Shown here: positions 35,396 to 43,863 of the stretch, in pieces
How positions within the stretch are numbered: the first letter of the stretch is position 1
How the letters are laid out: every line of letters starts with the position of its first letter
Origin: Sphingorhabdus sp. EL138
Lineage (GTDB): Bacteria > Pseudomonadota > Alphaproteobacteria > Sphingomonadales > Sphingomonadaceae
Direction: 5' to 3'
Assembly (NCBI RefSeq): GCF_945882965.1
Contig: NZ_CAMCWY010000016.1
Location: 1-63,589 of the forward strand
DNA: 63,589 nucleotides
Notes under the pieces: generated by a model
What the model was told of the DNA's origin: nothing
What the model saw: only the letters and a program-made list of their open reading frames with translations
The model's database searches: none
Program-made: the position numbers and the translations under genes

Positions 35396-37021
35396 TGGTG
35401 GGCCAGCATAAGGCCCGATAATTGTTCCGGTGAATAGCAATCCGTTGAACTCAGTCGCAAGAACACGCCCATCGGCGTCGGCAAGCAAAGTCTGCCATTC
35501 GCCGTCATTGACGGAATAGGTAAAGTCATAAGCGGCGCCTTTGGCCGTGATGCGCAGCCGAAGACTTGTCCCGCCCTCGAACGATGTCTCAGCAAGAACG
35601 CGGTCCTTTCCCGCATCGTGATGGCCGCTGCGGACTGCAATGATTAATCGCGTGCCGTCTAATCCAAAGAAATATTTGTGCTGTTCATCGGCAATGGCAG
35701 CCAAGCCTGCGCGCTCGCCATCCTTGAGCAATCTCGAACGTAACCCCGTTTCAATTGTCGCATAAGCATGCCGTTGGCGCCGTCCGACAAAAGACGGTTT
35801 GCCGTCGGCGCCTATCGTCAAGGCACCTGGCGTTGAACTCAGGTCGATCCATTCGTCGGTCGGACCGCGCCGCATAAGCCAATCATGGCCAAGCGATTTA
35901 CCGGTAAATTCGTCGCGCCATTGCGACCAATTTGAATTCTTGGGCGCCGCTCCTAACTTAGGTCGCCGTGTGACGTGGGGCACCGCCTGGCCTTGGGCTA
36001 ATATCACCGGCCACTCGCCGCTCCAATCGACCGGTAGCAGGAAGGTTTCGCGCCCCAAATTGGTAAGCCAACCTTCATATGGCCGGTTGCCGAGGAATAC
36101 AGACCACCACTCACCGTTTGGCAGTTGCACAAAGTCAGCGTGGCCGGTTGCTGTAACAGGGAATGGTCGTTTGGGGTCAAGGTCGCGCTGAGTTAGGATT
36201 GGGTTGTTCGGTCCCGCCACATATGGTCCGGTTACCGATTTGCTGCGGAACACCGTCTGTGAATGTTCGCCCGAAGTCCCGCCTTCCGCCGCGATCAGGT
36301 AATACCAGCCACCTTTCTTGATGATGTGGGGCCCTTCGGTCCAAATCGGCTTTTCCCAGGGAGATACACCCTTATCGACGATGACGCGGCGTGGCGCGAT
36401 AAGCCGCTTCGCCAGGAGGTCATATTCTTGGATCCATAAGGCCCGGTGGCCTTCATAGTCTGGGGCGCTCTCGGGCGGACCGTTGTAAGTAATCCATACC
36501 CGGCCATCGCCGTCAAAAAAGATGTCCGGGTCGATGCCATCAATCTCCTTGAGCCAGACCGGGTCGGACCAGGGCCCTTTTGGATCTCGCGCGGTGATGA
36601 TGAAATTGGATCCGCAATCGATGCAGGTGTTGATGATATAGAAAAGCCCCATGTGCCAGCGGATTGTCGGCGCAAACAAACCCCGATTTATGCCAACGCT
36701 TTCGATGTCAAACATGCCAGGCCGGTTAATTGCATTGCCGATCTGCTGCCAAGTGACGAGATCGCGGCTATGGTAGATTGGCAGACCAGGAAACCAGCCG
36801 AACGTTGAATTGACCAGATAATAGTCTTCGCCGACGCGGACGAGGCTGGGGTCGGGATGGAATCCAGGTATAATTGGATTGCGGTAATCCCCGGATGTGA
36901 CGGGAATGGCGTCCTCGACTGGATCTCGGCCCTGATAGGACACATAGTCGAACATGGCTTGCGCGTGTCCGCGGGACGCAACTAGCAGCGCCGCTAAGCC
37001 GACTATCGAACGTTTAATCAT
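35387..37021 (-). CDS. GH43 beta-xylosidase/arabinofuranosidase with C-terminal concanavalin-like domain
   Basis: A 544-residue GH43 enzyme with signal peptide (residues 1-20). The five-blade propeller bears the three acidic residues: Asp57 in GFHPDPS (base), Asp164 in GIDPDIFF (modulator) and Glu229 in WTEGPHI (acid). A C-terminal beta-sandwich of about 190 residues (WRDEFTGKSLGHDW ... TIIGPYAG) is the XynB/GH43_C2-like domain that completes the active site of xylosidases. It releases xylose or arabinose from xylan fragments. Last gene of a five-gene operon, joined by ATGA overlap to the mutarotase. Confidence 0.93.
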   Translation of the reverse strand: MIKRSIVGLAALLVASRGHAQAMFDYVSYQGRDPVEDAIPVTSGDYRNPIIPGFHPDPSLVRVGEDYYLVNSTFGWFPGLPIYHSRDLVTWQQIGNAINRPGMFDIESVGINRGLFAPTIRWHMGLFYIINTCIDCGSNFIITARDPKGPWSDPVWLKEIDGIDPDIFFDGDGRVWITYNGPPESAPDYEGHRALWIQEYDLLAKRLIAPRRVIVDKGVSPWEKPIWTEGPHIIKKGGWYYLIAAEGGTSGEHSQTVFRSKSVTGPYVAGPNNPILTQRDLDPKRPFPVTATGHADFVQLPNGEWWSVFLGNRPYEGWLTNLGRETFLLPVDWSGEWPVILAQGQAVPHVTRRPKLGAAPKNSNWSQWRDEFTGKSLGHDWLMRRGPTDEWIDLSSTPGALTIGADGKPSFVGRRQRHAYATIETGLRSRLLKDGERAGLAAIADEQHKYFFGLDGTRLIIAVRSGHHDAGKDRVLAETSFEGGTSLRLRITAKGAAYDFTYSVNDGEWQTLLADADGRVLATEFNGLLFTGTIIGPYAGPPSL

Positions 37022-37893
37022 GCGTTGACTGCCTTCAAGAGGATGGTCGCTGTGAAGTATTCACCAGGCGCCACGATCGGCATTGTGGGTAGTTCTCCGG
37101 GTAGATTGAGTGCGTTGTTGACATGCGGCACAGGCTCGAAACAAAAGGCACTACCGTCCTTTGGCACATAGACGACTGCTGCTTCCATATCTGCTGTGAT
37201 CTCGAGTGCGAGCTGTCGTCCCGTCCAATGAATGCGGGTTTTGCCATCCCAACCGGCATAGCAATGGTCGATACTGCGCCCCGCAACTTTGCTGTCAGTG
37301 CTGAAATCGAACTCGCCATTGGGTGTTATGGCCTCGTATGGCATGGCGTCTTCGCCCGACATAAGCACGCGTGCGGCGGTGAAAGTTACGTGTGCGCCAT
37401 CCATATCAAAATAGGGATGATGGCCAAATGCGAGCGGGGCAGGTTCATCCGATAGATTGATTGCGATAAGTTTCAATTCCAACATACCGGCACTTAGCGT
37501 GAATCTCTGTGTAGCTTCAAAAGGCCAAGGCCAGCGGGCGTCCGCATCGTGTTGCAGCTCGAGCACGCAATATGCATCGCTTCGCTCGGCTATCGTCCAA
37601 GCTTGTTTCCACCCCGTGCCATGGATCGCATGCGGTTCAGGCGCGAAATTGGGGGTTATTTGGATTTCGCGCCCTTTCCAAATAAACTGCGCATTGCCGA
37701 TCCGGTTCGAGAACGGCACGAGCGGAAACGAGGCCATTGCAAGTGGATCGCCCGATGCGATGGCGTCGGCATCTGCGCGCCTTAACATTTCTTGTTCACC
37801 GACTGACCAGCCGATGATGCTCCCCCCGAGAGCAGGGCAAATGGCGGAGATATTGTCGCCGCAGACGATGCTGACTAGTTCAGGCAGAACCAT
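37018..37893 (-). CDS. Aldose 1-epimerase (mutarotase)
   Basis: A 291-residue galactose-mutarotase-like protein without signal peptide. It shows FPLVPFSNRIGNAQF, HAIHGTGWKQAW, the catalytic-His block FGHHPYFD and the Glu-containing FCFEPVPHVNNALN. It interconverts anomers of xylose or other sugars so that XylA receives the right form. Its stop overlaps the GH43 ATG and its own start overlaps the stop of the tandem CBM gene by one base. Confidence 0.92.
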   Translation of the reverse strand: MVLPELVSIVCGDNISAICPALGGSIIGWSVGEQEMLRRADADAIASGDPLAMASFPLVPFSNRIGNAQFIWKGREIQITPNFAPEPHAIHGTGWKQAWTIAERSDAYCVLELQHDADARWPWPFEATQRFTLSAGMLELKLIAINLSDEPAPLAFGHHPYFDMDGAHVTFTAARVLMSGEDAMPYEAITPNGEFDFSTDSKVAGRSIDHCYAGWDGKTRIHWTGRQLALEITADMEAAVVYVPKDGSAFCFEPVPHVNNALNLPGELPTMPIVAPGEYFTATILLKAVNA

Positions 37894-39023
37894 TATTGGT
37901 TGCTGCTAGGTGTCAGCTTCGATGTGTTAATGACAAACACTTGGCCGACTTCGATCGCCTGCGCTGCTGCACCGAAATACAATGCTAGTACACCCTTGCC
38001 CGCGTCAATTGCCGTTTTTGCCTGGGTCTTGACTTGTAGCAGTCGCCAAGTAGGCCCCAGCGTCAGGACATTTTCGCCAAAACCAGGGTAGGGCGGATCA
38101 TTCGCCTGCACCCGGATGCCGAGTTTGCTCGTGCCATCGGGTGAGCCACCAGGCGCGGTGCGGGCGAGTATACCGATCAGTATGACGTCGCCTTCGGCAA
38201 TTGAATCGGTAATCGGAACGATCGCGCCAATCTCAAAAGCATTTGCGGCAGCTGCGGCGGTCCGAACTAGCAACGCAGTGCCGCCGGTTCCTGGAATGTT
38301 AGGTGACGGAACCGTCTGATGCGTTGCGCCCGGACCGTAGACCGCCCAATCCTTGTCCGCTGGGTTGCTGATCAATTTACCTTTGCCTTGCAGTTGAGGC
38401 AAGATGTCGGTGGTCGCCGATTGTTCTGTCTTGCCCGACTTGGTTGTGAGGGACGTTGTGCCGGATGCAACAATCGTCTGGCCAATTTCGATCACCTGTT
38501 TGGCTCCCGACAATTGGAAACCAACAGCTGCCTGACCCCTGGGAATGCTAATGTTGGCCTTCGCTGCGACCTGATAAAGCTTCCAGTCTTTTTCGATCAA
38601 TATCGTGGTGTCGCCAAAGCCGGAATAAGGCGGGACATTTTGATTGAAACGCACGCCTATCCGGCCTCTGCCGTCGCTCGTTTCGGCAGAAACTGTCCGA
38701 GCATAAAATGCGACAACGACGTCGGTGCCGGACTTTATTCCCGCAGTTATTGGTGCGTTGGCGCCCGCTTCAAACAAAGTTGCTCCAGCCTTTGCAATCG
38801 TGATCTGCGTTGCGGCTTTGCCGCCCGGAATGTTCTCACCCTTTACCGGCTTGCTGGTTTGGTCTGCGCCAAATATCTGCCAGTCGAGCCGCGTTGGGTC
38901 GTTGATGAGTGTTCCTGGAAGCGCGTCATCTAGTGCCTGCAATTCCGCCGTTGGTTGATCGGCCAAAACCGGGGCAGAAACCGAAACGACTGCCGCGACG
39001 GCCCAAAGTGCAAATTTATGCAT
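37893..39023 (-). CDS. Secreted protein made of two tandem CBM-like domains
   Basis: A 376-residue protein: signal peptide (about 1-22, ending PVLA) then two homologous beta-rich domains of about 155 residues (about 30-190 and 215-370). Repeat pairs are obvious: INDPTRLDWQIFG / ISNPADKDWAVYG, NIPGGKAATQI / NIPGTGGTALL, RIGVRFNQNVPPYSGFGD / KLGIRVQANDPPYPGFGE and VIEIGQTIV / AIEVGQVFV. The pattern resembles CBM4/9-like glycan-binding modules. No catalytic residues are seen. ATG 39023 follows AAGGAAAG. In an operon with GH5 and GH43 it probably binds xylan or glucan; the family is not assigned. Confidence 0.8.
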   Translation of the reverse strand: MHKFALWAVAAVVSVSAPVLADQPTAELQALDDALPGTLINDPTRLDWQIFGADQTSKPVKGENIPGGKAATQITIAKAGATLFEAGANAPITAGIKSGTDVVVAFYARTVSAETSDGRGRIGVRFNQNVPPYSGFGDTTILIEKDWKLYQVAAKANISIPRGQAAVGFQLSGAKQVIEIGQTIVASGTTSLTTKSGKTEQSATTDILPQLQGKGKLISNPADKDWAVYGPGATHQTVPSPNIPGTGGTALLVRTAAAAANAFEIGAIVPITDSIAEGDVILIGILARTAPGGSPDGTSKLGIRVQANDPPYPGFGENVLTLGPTWRLLQVKTQAKTAIDAGKGVLALYFGAAAQAIEVGQVFVINTSKLTPSSNQ

Positions 39024-39038
39024 CTCGAACACTTTCCT

Positions 39039-40034
39039 TTACTCCTTCAACCCCATCGCATCGCGCATTCCGGGCACCCATGCCTTCTTTTCCTGATCCC
39101 ACAACGGGAAGGTGTTGGTATATGCCCATGCGCACATTCCGATGCCTATCTGGTCGAACGCGACGCGTATCGTTTTCTGATAATTCACACGATCTTCAAT
39201 AGACACTGTGCTGTAGGCGCCGAATTCGCCCATGAAAGGCGTCTTGCCAGTGCGCGCTACGTAATCGCGGACTTTCTGCAGATCATTTTGCAGCAGTTTC
39301 TGGTCTTCAGGCCCACCATATTTGCGACCCAGGGGTGGCGAAGGGTCGACCCAGGTTGCGCCCTGATGCGTGAAATTGAAAGGGTCATAGTAATGGAAGG
39401 TCGGCACGATGTTGGGATCATCGGGCAGCTTCAATGTCTTGAGCGAATTGACCCCGCTCCAGAACTCGCCGCCGATGATAACAGGCCGGGTTGGATTGCT
39501 CTTGCGGATTTCGGCGAGCGCCGGGTTGAGCACTTTCAGTAGGTTGCTGTCGTTGAACTTGTCATGCGGTTCGTTTTCGATTTCGAACCACAAATTGGAC
39601 TCAGGTTGGTCGGCGAACGCGGTAGCTATTTGGGTCCACATGCCTGCAAGCTTTGCAATATTGGCGTCGCTTGGGTCTTTGTGGATTTCTTCGAAATGAT
39701 GGCTGTTGAGAATGACGTTAAGTCCAACTTTACGGGCGTCATCGACAACTGTCTTCACCCGGGCCATGAACGCTGGATCAATTGAATACGGCGCAGTATC
39801 GCTCGCCCGTGTTGACCAGCGCACTGGCAGCCTAATCGTATTAAATCCGGCGTCGGCTATCCGCTTGAAATCGGCTGCATCGATCTTCTTTCCGCCCCAT
39901 GCTCCTTCGGTCGGTGTTTCTAGGCTGTTGCCCATATTTACGCAGCGGCCAATGGGAAGGCTATCGGTTTTGGCGAGTGCTGGAGCCGCGACGCCCGATA
40001 TTAATAGGGCTGCGAGAATATATTTTGGCTTCAT
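39039..40034 (-). CDS. GH5 endo-beta-glucanase (cellulase)
   Basis: A 331-residue secreted GH5 enzyme with signal peptide (1-21, ending PALA). GINxxxR-type strands are seen as FNTIRLPVRW. The acid/base Glu155 lies in EIENEPH and the nucleophile Glu270 in FMGEFGAYS. WAYTNTFPLWD closes the barrel. It cuts internal beta-1,4 bonds of glucan or related polymers. It starts 2 bp after the upstream isomerase-like gene, so it is in the same transcript. Presence with GH43 and ExoP-like GH3 suggests use of mixed hemicelluloses, not only xylan. Confidence 0.92.
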   Translation of the reverse strand: MKPKYILAALLISGVAAPALAKTDSLPIGRCVNMGNSLETPTEGAWGGKKIDAADFKRIADAGFNTIRLPVRWSTRASDTAPYSIDPAFMARVKTVVDDARKVGLNVILNSHHFEEIHKDPSDANIAKLAGMWTQIATAFADQPESNLWFEIENEPHDKFNDSNLLKVLNPALAEIRKSNPTRPVIIGGEFWSGVNSLKTLKLPDDPNIVPTFHYYDPFNFTHQGATWVDPSPPLGRKYGGPEDQKLLQNDLQKVRDYVARTGKTPFMGEFGAYSTVSIEDRVNYQKTIRVAFDQIGIGMCAWAYTNTFPLWDQEKKAWVPGMRDAMGLKE

Positions 40035-40036
40035 GG

Positions 40037-40915
40037 TCAGGGCTTCCTTTCGATTGATTGAATGTATTCTATACCAAGGCGCAACGTCTCAAATGGCTCG
40101 CTCGCCTCGTCGCGCTCGACAAATTTGTGGAGAAAATCTCGCTTTCCGGCCGAGGCAAAAATGGAAGGAAAATCGATCCGGCCATCGCCAACATCCGCCA
40201 TGTCTGTGCTCGTTCTTTGCATGTCTTTTAAATGCGCCAGAGGAAAGCGGCCGGGATGCTGGCGAAGCAACGCGATAGGATCGCCGCCGCCTTTGACTGT
40301 CCAGTAAATATCCATTTCGAAATTCACGAATCTGGGGTCGAGCTGTTCAAGCAGTAAATCGATTGGTCGTACGCCGCCGATTGCTCGATACTCGAAATCA
40401 TGTGCATGGAAGAGTAATACAACGTCTTCGGCCGCGGCAGTCTCGCCAACTTTGTTTAGCTGCGCAACCCACCAGCGCCATTGCTCAATCGTTTGACGTT
40501 CTTCGCGCGGTAGCCATGCCAGCACCAGATATTTTGCCCCCAAAGACTTTGCATCTCGGATCGCCATTTCTGGGTCATCACGCAACTGTCGCCAATCAGC
40601 ATGCGTTGCGACAGCGTCCAATTGATATCGGTCCAGCAACGCGCGAACCTCGCTCGGGTCGTGGCCATAAAGTCCGGCAAACTCAACTTCGCGATATCCG
40701 ATTTGCGCAATACGGCATAAGCTGCCCTCGAAATCCTGCTCCATCGCAACGCGGATAGTATAGAGTTGCGCGCCGTAGGGCTTCCCCAGCGGGGCATCGG
40801 GTGTCCGGCAGTCCAAAGCGGTGTTCTTATCGCTGGCCTGAACTACGCCCAAAGGAATGGCGGATACCAAAAGGCAGGCGGAAAAATGTAAGCCAGTCCG
40901 GACAAGCAGCGACAT
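40037..40915 (-). CDS. Exported xylose-isomerase-like TIM-barrel protein (AP endonuclease 2 family)
   Basis: A 292-residue protein of the sugar-phosphate isomerase/epimerase fold (PF01261), with a clear signal peptide (about 1-31, ending VVQAS). Metal-ligand candidates lie in EVEFAGLYG, LFHAHDFEY, NFEMDIYWTVKGG and HLKDM, so the metal site seems complete. Isomerases acting on phosphorylated sugars cannot use phosphosugars outside the cytoplasm, so the reaction is something else. Related folds act on keto-glycosides in C-deglycosylases. GGAGGG precedes ATG 40915. It heads the five-gene GH5-GH43 operon. Confidence 0.85.
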   Translation of the reverse strand: MSLLVRTGLHFSACLLVSAIPLGVVQASDKNTALDCRTPDAPLGKPYGAQLYTIRVAMEQDFEGSLCRIAQIGYREVEFAGLYGHDPSEVRALLDRYQLDAVATHADWRQLRDDPEMAIRDAKSLGAKYLVLAWLPREERQTIEQWRWWVAQLNKVGETAAAEDVVLLFHAHDFEYRAIGGVRPIDLLLEQLDPRFVNFEMDIYWTVKGGGDPIALLRQHPGRFPLAHLKDMQRTSTDMADVGDGRIDFPSIFASAGKRDFLHKFVERDEASEPFETLRLGIEYIQSIERKP

Positions 40916-40984
40916 CCAACCCTCCTTCGGAATCAATTTGAACCCTACAACATGCGCTAGCGTCTTGACGCGCCCCTCAATTAT

Positions 40985-40996
40985 GATAGCGCTACC
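40985..40996. promoter_or_regulatory. Xylose-type LacI operator between two hemicellulase transcripts
   Basis: GATAGCGCTACC, GCGC-core dyad with one mismatch, 22 bp before GH3 (plus) and 70 bp before the isomerase-like gene (minus). One repressor could block both. Confidence 0.8.
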
Positions 40997-41017
40997 ACAA
41001 TAACGAGGAGAGATTCA

Positions 41018-43516
41018 ATGCGTAAATTTGTGGTGGCAGCATTGCTGTGTACGGCAGCATTTTCAGTAGCTGCGAACGGCAAAAGTGAACGTTCACGAAG
41101 TGGTGCGGCCAATCCCGCAATCTGGCCGGGGGTAAAAAATCCGGTTGCAGTGGACCCTGTTATCGAAGCGCGAATCACTGACTTTTTGCGCCGAATGTCG
41201 CTTGAGCAAAAAGTAGGGCAAGTGATTCAGGCCGACCTTGGCAGCGTTACGCCGGAGGATGTTTATAAATACCATCTCGGTTCGGTATTGAATGGCGGCA
41301 ATAGTGCGCCGGGTGGTAAACAATGGGCGCCCGCTGCTGAATGGCTTGCCGATGCCGACCGCTTTTACGATGCCTCTGTCAGGCCGCACGGCGATCTGCC
41401 GATCATCCCGATTACGTGGGGGAGCGATGCCGTACACGGGCACAACAATGTCACCGGCGCCACACTGTTTCCGCATAACATTGGCCTTGGCGCGATGCGT
41501 AATCCAGAATTGATGCGCAAAATCGGTGCAGCAACGGCAATCGAGATGCGGGTGACTGGCCTCGATTGGACCTTCGCGCCTACACTAGCTGTAGCGCGCG
41601 ATGATCGGTGGGGGCGGACCTACGAAAGCTATTCCGAGAATCCCGAAGTCGTTGCAGCATATGCAGGCCCCTTAGTTGAAGGTTTGCAAGGCAGAGTTGG
41701 ATCTACAGACTGGCTGAGAGGAACGCATATTGTCGCTACCGCTAAGCATTTTGTAGGTGACGGCGGAACTGACGGCGGCAAAGATCAGGGCGACAATGTT
41801 TCTAGCGAAGAGGATCTTCGCGACATTCAGGCCGCGGGATATCGACCCGCTATCGAGGCTGGTATCCAATCGGTCATGGCAAGCTACAACAGCTGGCATG
41901 GCGAGAAAATGCACGGCAACAAGTCGCTCTTGACAGATATATTGCGCGGACGGATGAACTTTACCGGCTATACTGTCGGCGACTGGAACGGCCACGGCCA
42001 AGTTGCGGGTTGCAAAGCCACCAGCTGTGCCGCTGCCTTCAATGCCGGGCTCGACCTCTTCATGGCGCCCGACAGCTGGAAAGGGCTCTATGAGAATACC
42101 CTTGCGCAAGTAAAGGACGGCACCATTTCGGTAGTCCGTCTCGATGAAGCCGTCGCGCGTATCCTGCGGGTAAAATTGCGTGCCGGTCTATTTGAATCCG
42201 GTCGGCCCTCTTCACGCCCGCTGGCTGGAGATTTTCGTAAAATAGGGTCGCCGGAGCACCGAGCAATTGCCCGACAGGCGGTGAGAGAATCGCTTGTATT
42301 ATTGAAGAACGAGGGAACTGTGCTGCCTTTGAAGGCTGGCCAAAGGTTACTAATCGCAGGCGATGGCGCAACCAGTTATATGAAACAATCAGGCGGCTGG
42401 ACCCTGTCGTGGCAGGGTACGGGGTTGGCTGATTCCGAATTTCCAGGTGCGACAACGATTGGCAATGCGCTGTTCGAAGCAGCTGGGGGGAATGCTGTAA
42501 TCACCAGAGACGGCAAATACGTCCAAAAGCCAGATGTTGCGGTGGTAGTGTTTGGCGAAGATCCCTATGCCGAATTTCAGGGTGATGTCCCCGACCTGAT
42601 CTTCCGCGATAAATCTGACAATCTCGCCTTACTCAAAAAATATAAAGCAGAAGGGATAAAGACCGTGTCGGTATTTCTGTCGGGCAGACCGATGTGGGTC
42701 AATAGCCATCTAAATGCGTCTGACGCATTTGTAGCGGCATGGCTGCCGGGTTCCGAAGGCGGAGGTGTTGCCGATCTTTTGTTCGGTAAAGCTGATTTCA
42801 AAGGAAAGTTGCCTTTCAGTTGGCCGAAACTAGCGACGCAATATGTGCTGAATATAGGCGATACAGATTACGACCCGCTTTTCACTTATGGCTATGGGCT
42901 GAGTTATGCGCGACCAGGCAAGGTCGGCGTGCTGAGCGAAGAAAGCGGACTGCCACCGGGATCCGACCTCCCCGTCGGAACATGGTTCGACCGCGGCAAA
43001 ACCGGACAGTCGCTCGATTTCTACCTGACATCGAGTGGCGGTCTAGAAAAGCTCCGCACTGGAATTGGCACAAACAGTGACTTGGTGCGCGCCTTTTCAG
43101 TCGATCGTAACCGTCAGGAAGATGCGCGACGATTCATTTGGCTCGGCGGTGGCAATGCTACCGTCGCCTTGGCCGCAAACGTGCCGCTCGATTTGAGCCG
43201 CGAGACCAACGGCGCGGTGGCGGTCGAAATCGATTATCGCTTAGATGCGCTAGGGGTGGGGGCTGTAAAACTGCTTGCTTTTAACGAAGGTCTGAAGCCT
43301 GCAGGCACGGGGCTGGATGTAACGGCCCTGTTTAAAGCTGCAAAAGGCAAAGGCTGGCAGACGATGTCGGTTCCGCTGTCCTGTTTCGCCAAGGCTGGTC
43401 TCGACATGACAAAGGCACAGGTGCCGGTAAGCATAAACACATCCGTCAATCTTGATCTTTCAATCTCTAGGATTGCCTTAGGTACGTCGGCTGCGGGAAT
43501 GGTCACCTGTCCATGA
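41018..43516 (+). CDS. Secreted GH3 exo-beta-glycosidase (ExoP-type), paralogue of the one at 11368
   Basis: An 832-residue GH3 enzyme, signal peptide about 1-22. It shares SDAVHGHNNVTGATLFPHNIG, VARDDRWGRTYESYSE, KHFVGDGGTDGG, nucleophile Asp322 in TVGDW, SGRPMWVN and WLPGSEG with the GH3 at 11368, and has the same C-terminal beta-rich domain ending near PLSCF. GAGGAGAGA precedes the ATG. The operator 22 bp away places it under xylose-type control, unlike its paralogue. Likely attacks gluco- or xylo-oligosaccharides from the non-reducing end. Confidence 0.92.
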   Translation: MRKFVVAALLCTAAFSVAANGKSERSRSGAANPAIWPGVKNPVAVDPVIEARITDFLRRMSLEQKVGQVIQADLGSVTPEDVYKYHLGSVLNGGNSAPGGKQWAPAAEWLADADRFYDASVRPHGDLPIIPITWGSDAVHGHNNVTGATLFPHNIGLGAMRNPELMRKIGAATAIEMRVTGLDWTFAPTLAVARDDRWGRTYESYSENPEVVAAYAGPLVEGLQGRVGSTDWLRGTHIVATAKHFVGDGGTDGGKDQGDNVSSEEDLRDIQAAGYRPAIEAGIQSVMASYNSWHGEKMHGNKSLLTDILRGRMNFTGYTVGDWNGHGQVAGCKATSCAAAFNAGLDLFMAPDSWKGLYENTLAQVKDGTISVVRLDEAVARILRVKLRAGLFESGRPSSRPLAGDFRKIGSPEHRAIARQAVRESLVLLKNEGTVLPLKAGQRLLIAGDGATSYMKQSGGWTLSWQGTGLADSEFPGATTIGNALFEAAGGNAVITRDGKYVQKPDVAVVVFGEDPYAEFQGDVPDLIFRDKSDNLALLKKYKAEGIKTVSVFLSGRPMWVNSHLNASDAFVAAWLPGSEGGGVADLLFGKADFKGKLPFSWPKLATQYVLNIGDTDYDPLFTYGYGLSYARPGKVGVLSEESGLPPGSDLPVGTWFDRGKTGQSLDFYLTSSGGLEKLRTGIGTNSDLVRAFSVDRNRQEDARRFIWLGGGNATVALAANVPLDLSRETNGAVAVEIDYRLDALGVGAVKLLAFNEGLKPAGTGLDVTALFKAAKGKGWQTMSVPLSCFAKAGLDMTKAQVPVSINTSVNLDLSISRIALGTSAAGMVTCP

Positions 43517-43863
43517 AATTTTCCGCCGACATGGCAGAAATCGGGGATATTTAGGAACTGACGGCAACGGGCTTTCTAGACAGCGTGGCTTCATCGAGAT
43601 GACGCGTTAGATTTGTGCCCTGACCTGTGGCAAAGCCGGTGAGACTTAGAACCCACGGGTTCGGGTAGAGGCGAAGCGCGGACGCCTTCATGGCCGCTAA
43701 TCCCAATGGGAACTAACACCATACCCGTTTTACCTGGCGTGCATTCTGACCAACACCAAACTCCATTATAAGCCATCACTGGCTGGAAAAACTCTGGGTC
43801 ATCCGGCACGGCAAGAGCTCGGGCAGTGTCGCGCGAGATGCTGGTCCATTGATGCCCGACTGA
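43517..43863. other. Intergenic stretch between convergent genes
   Basis: 347 bp between GH3 and a LacI gene. Overlapping minus-strand frames exist. One of 46 codons runs from ATG 43691 to a stop at 43551-43553 and contains YPNPWVLSLTGFATGQG. It has no recognised family and no good ribosome site. No terminator hairpin with a T tract was found. Confidence 0.5.
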
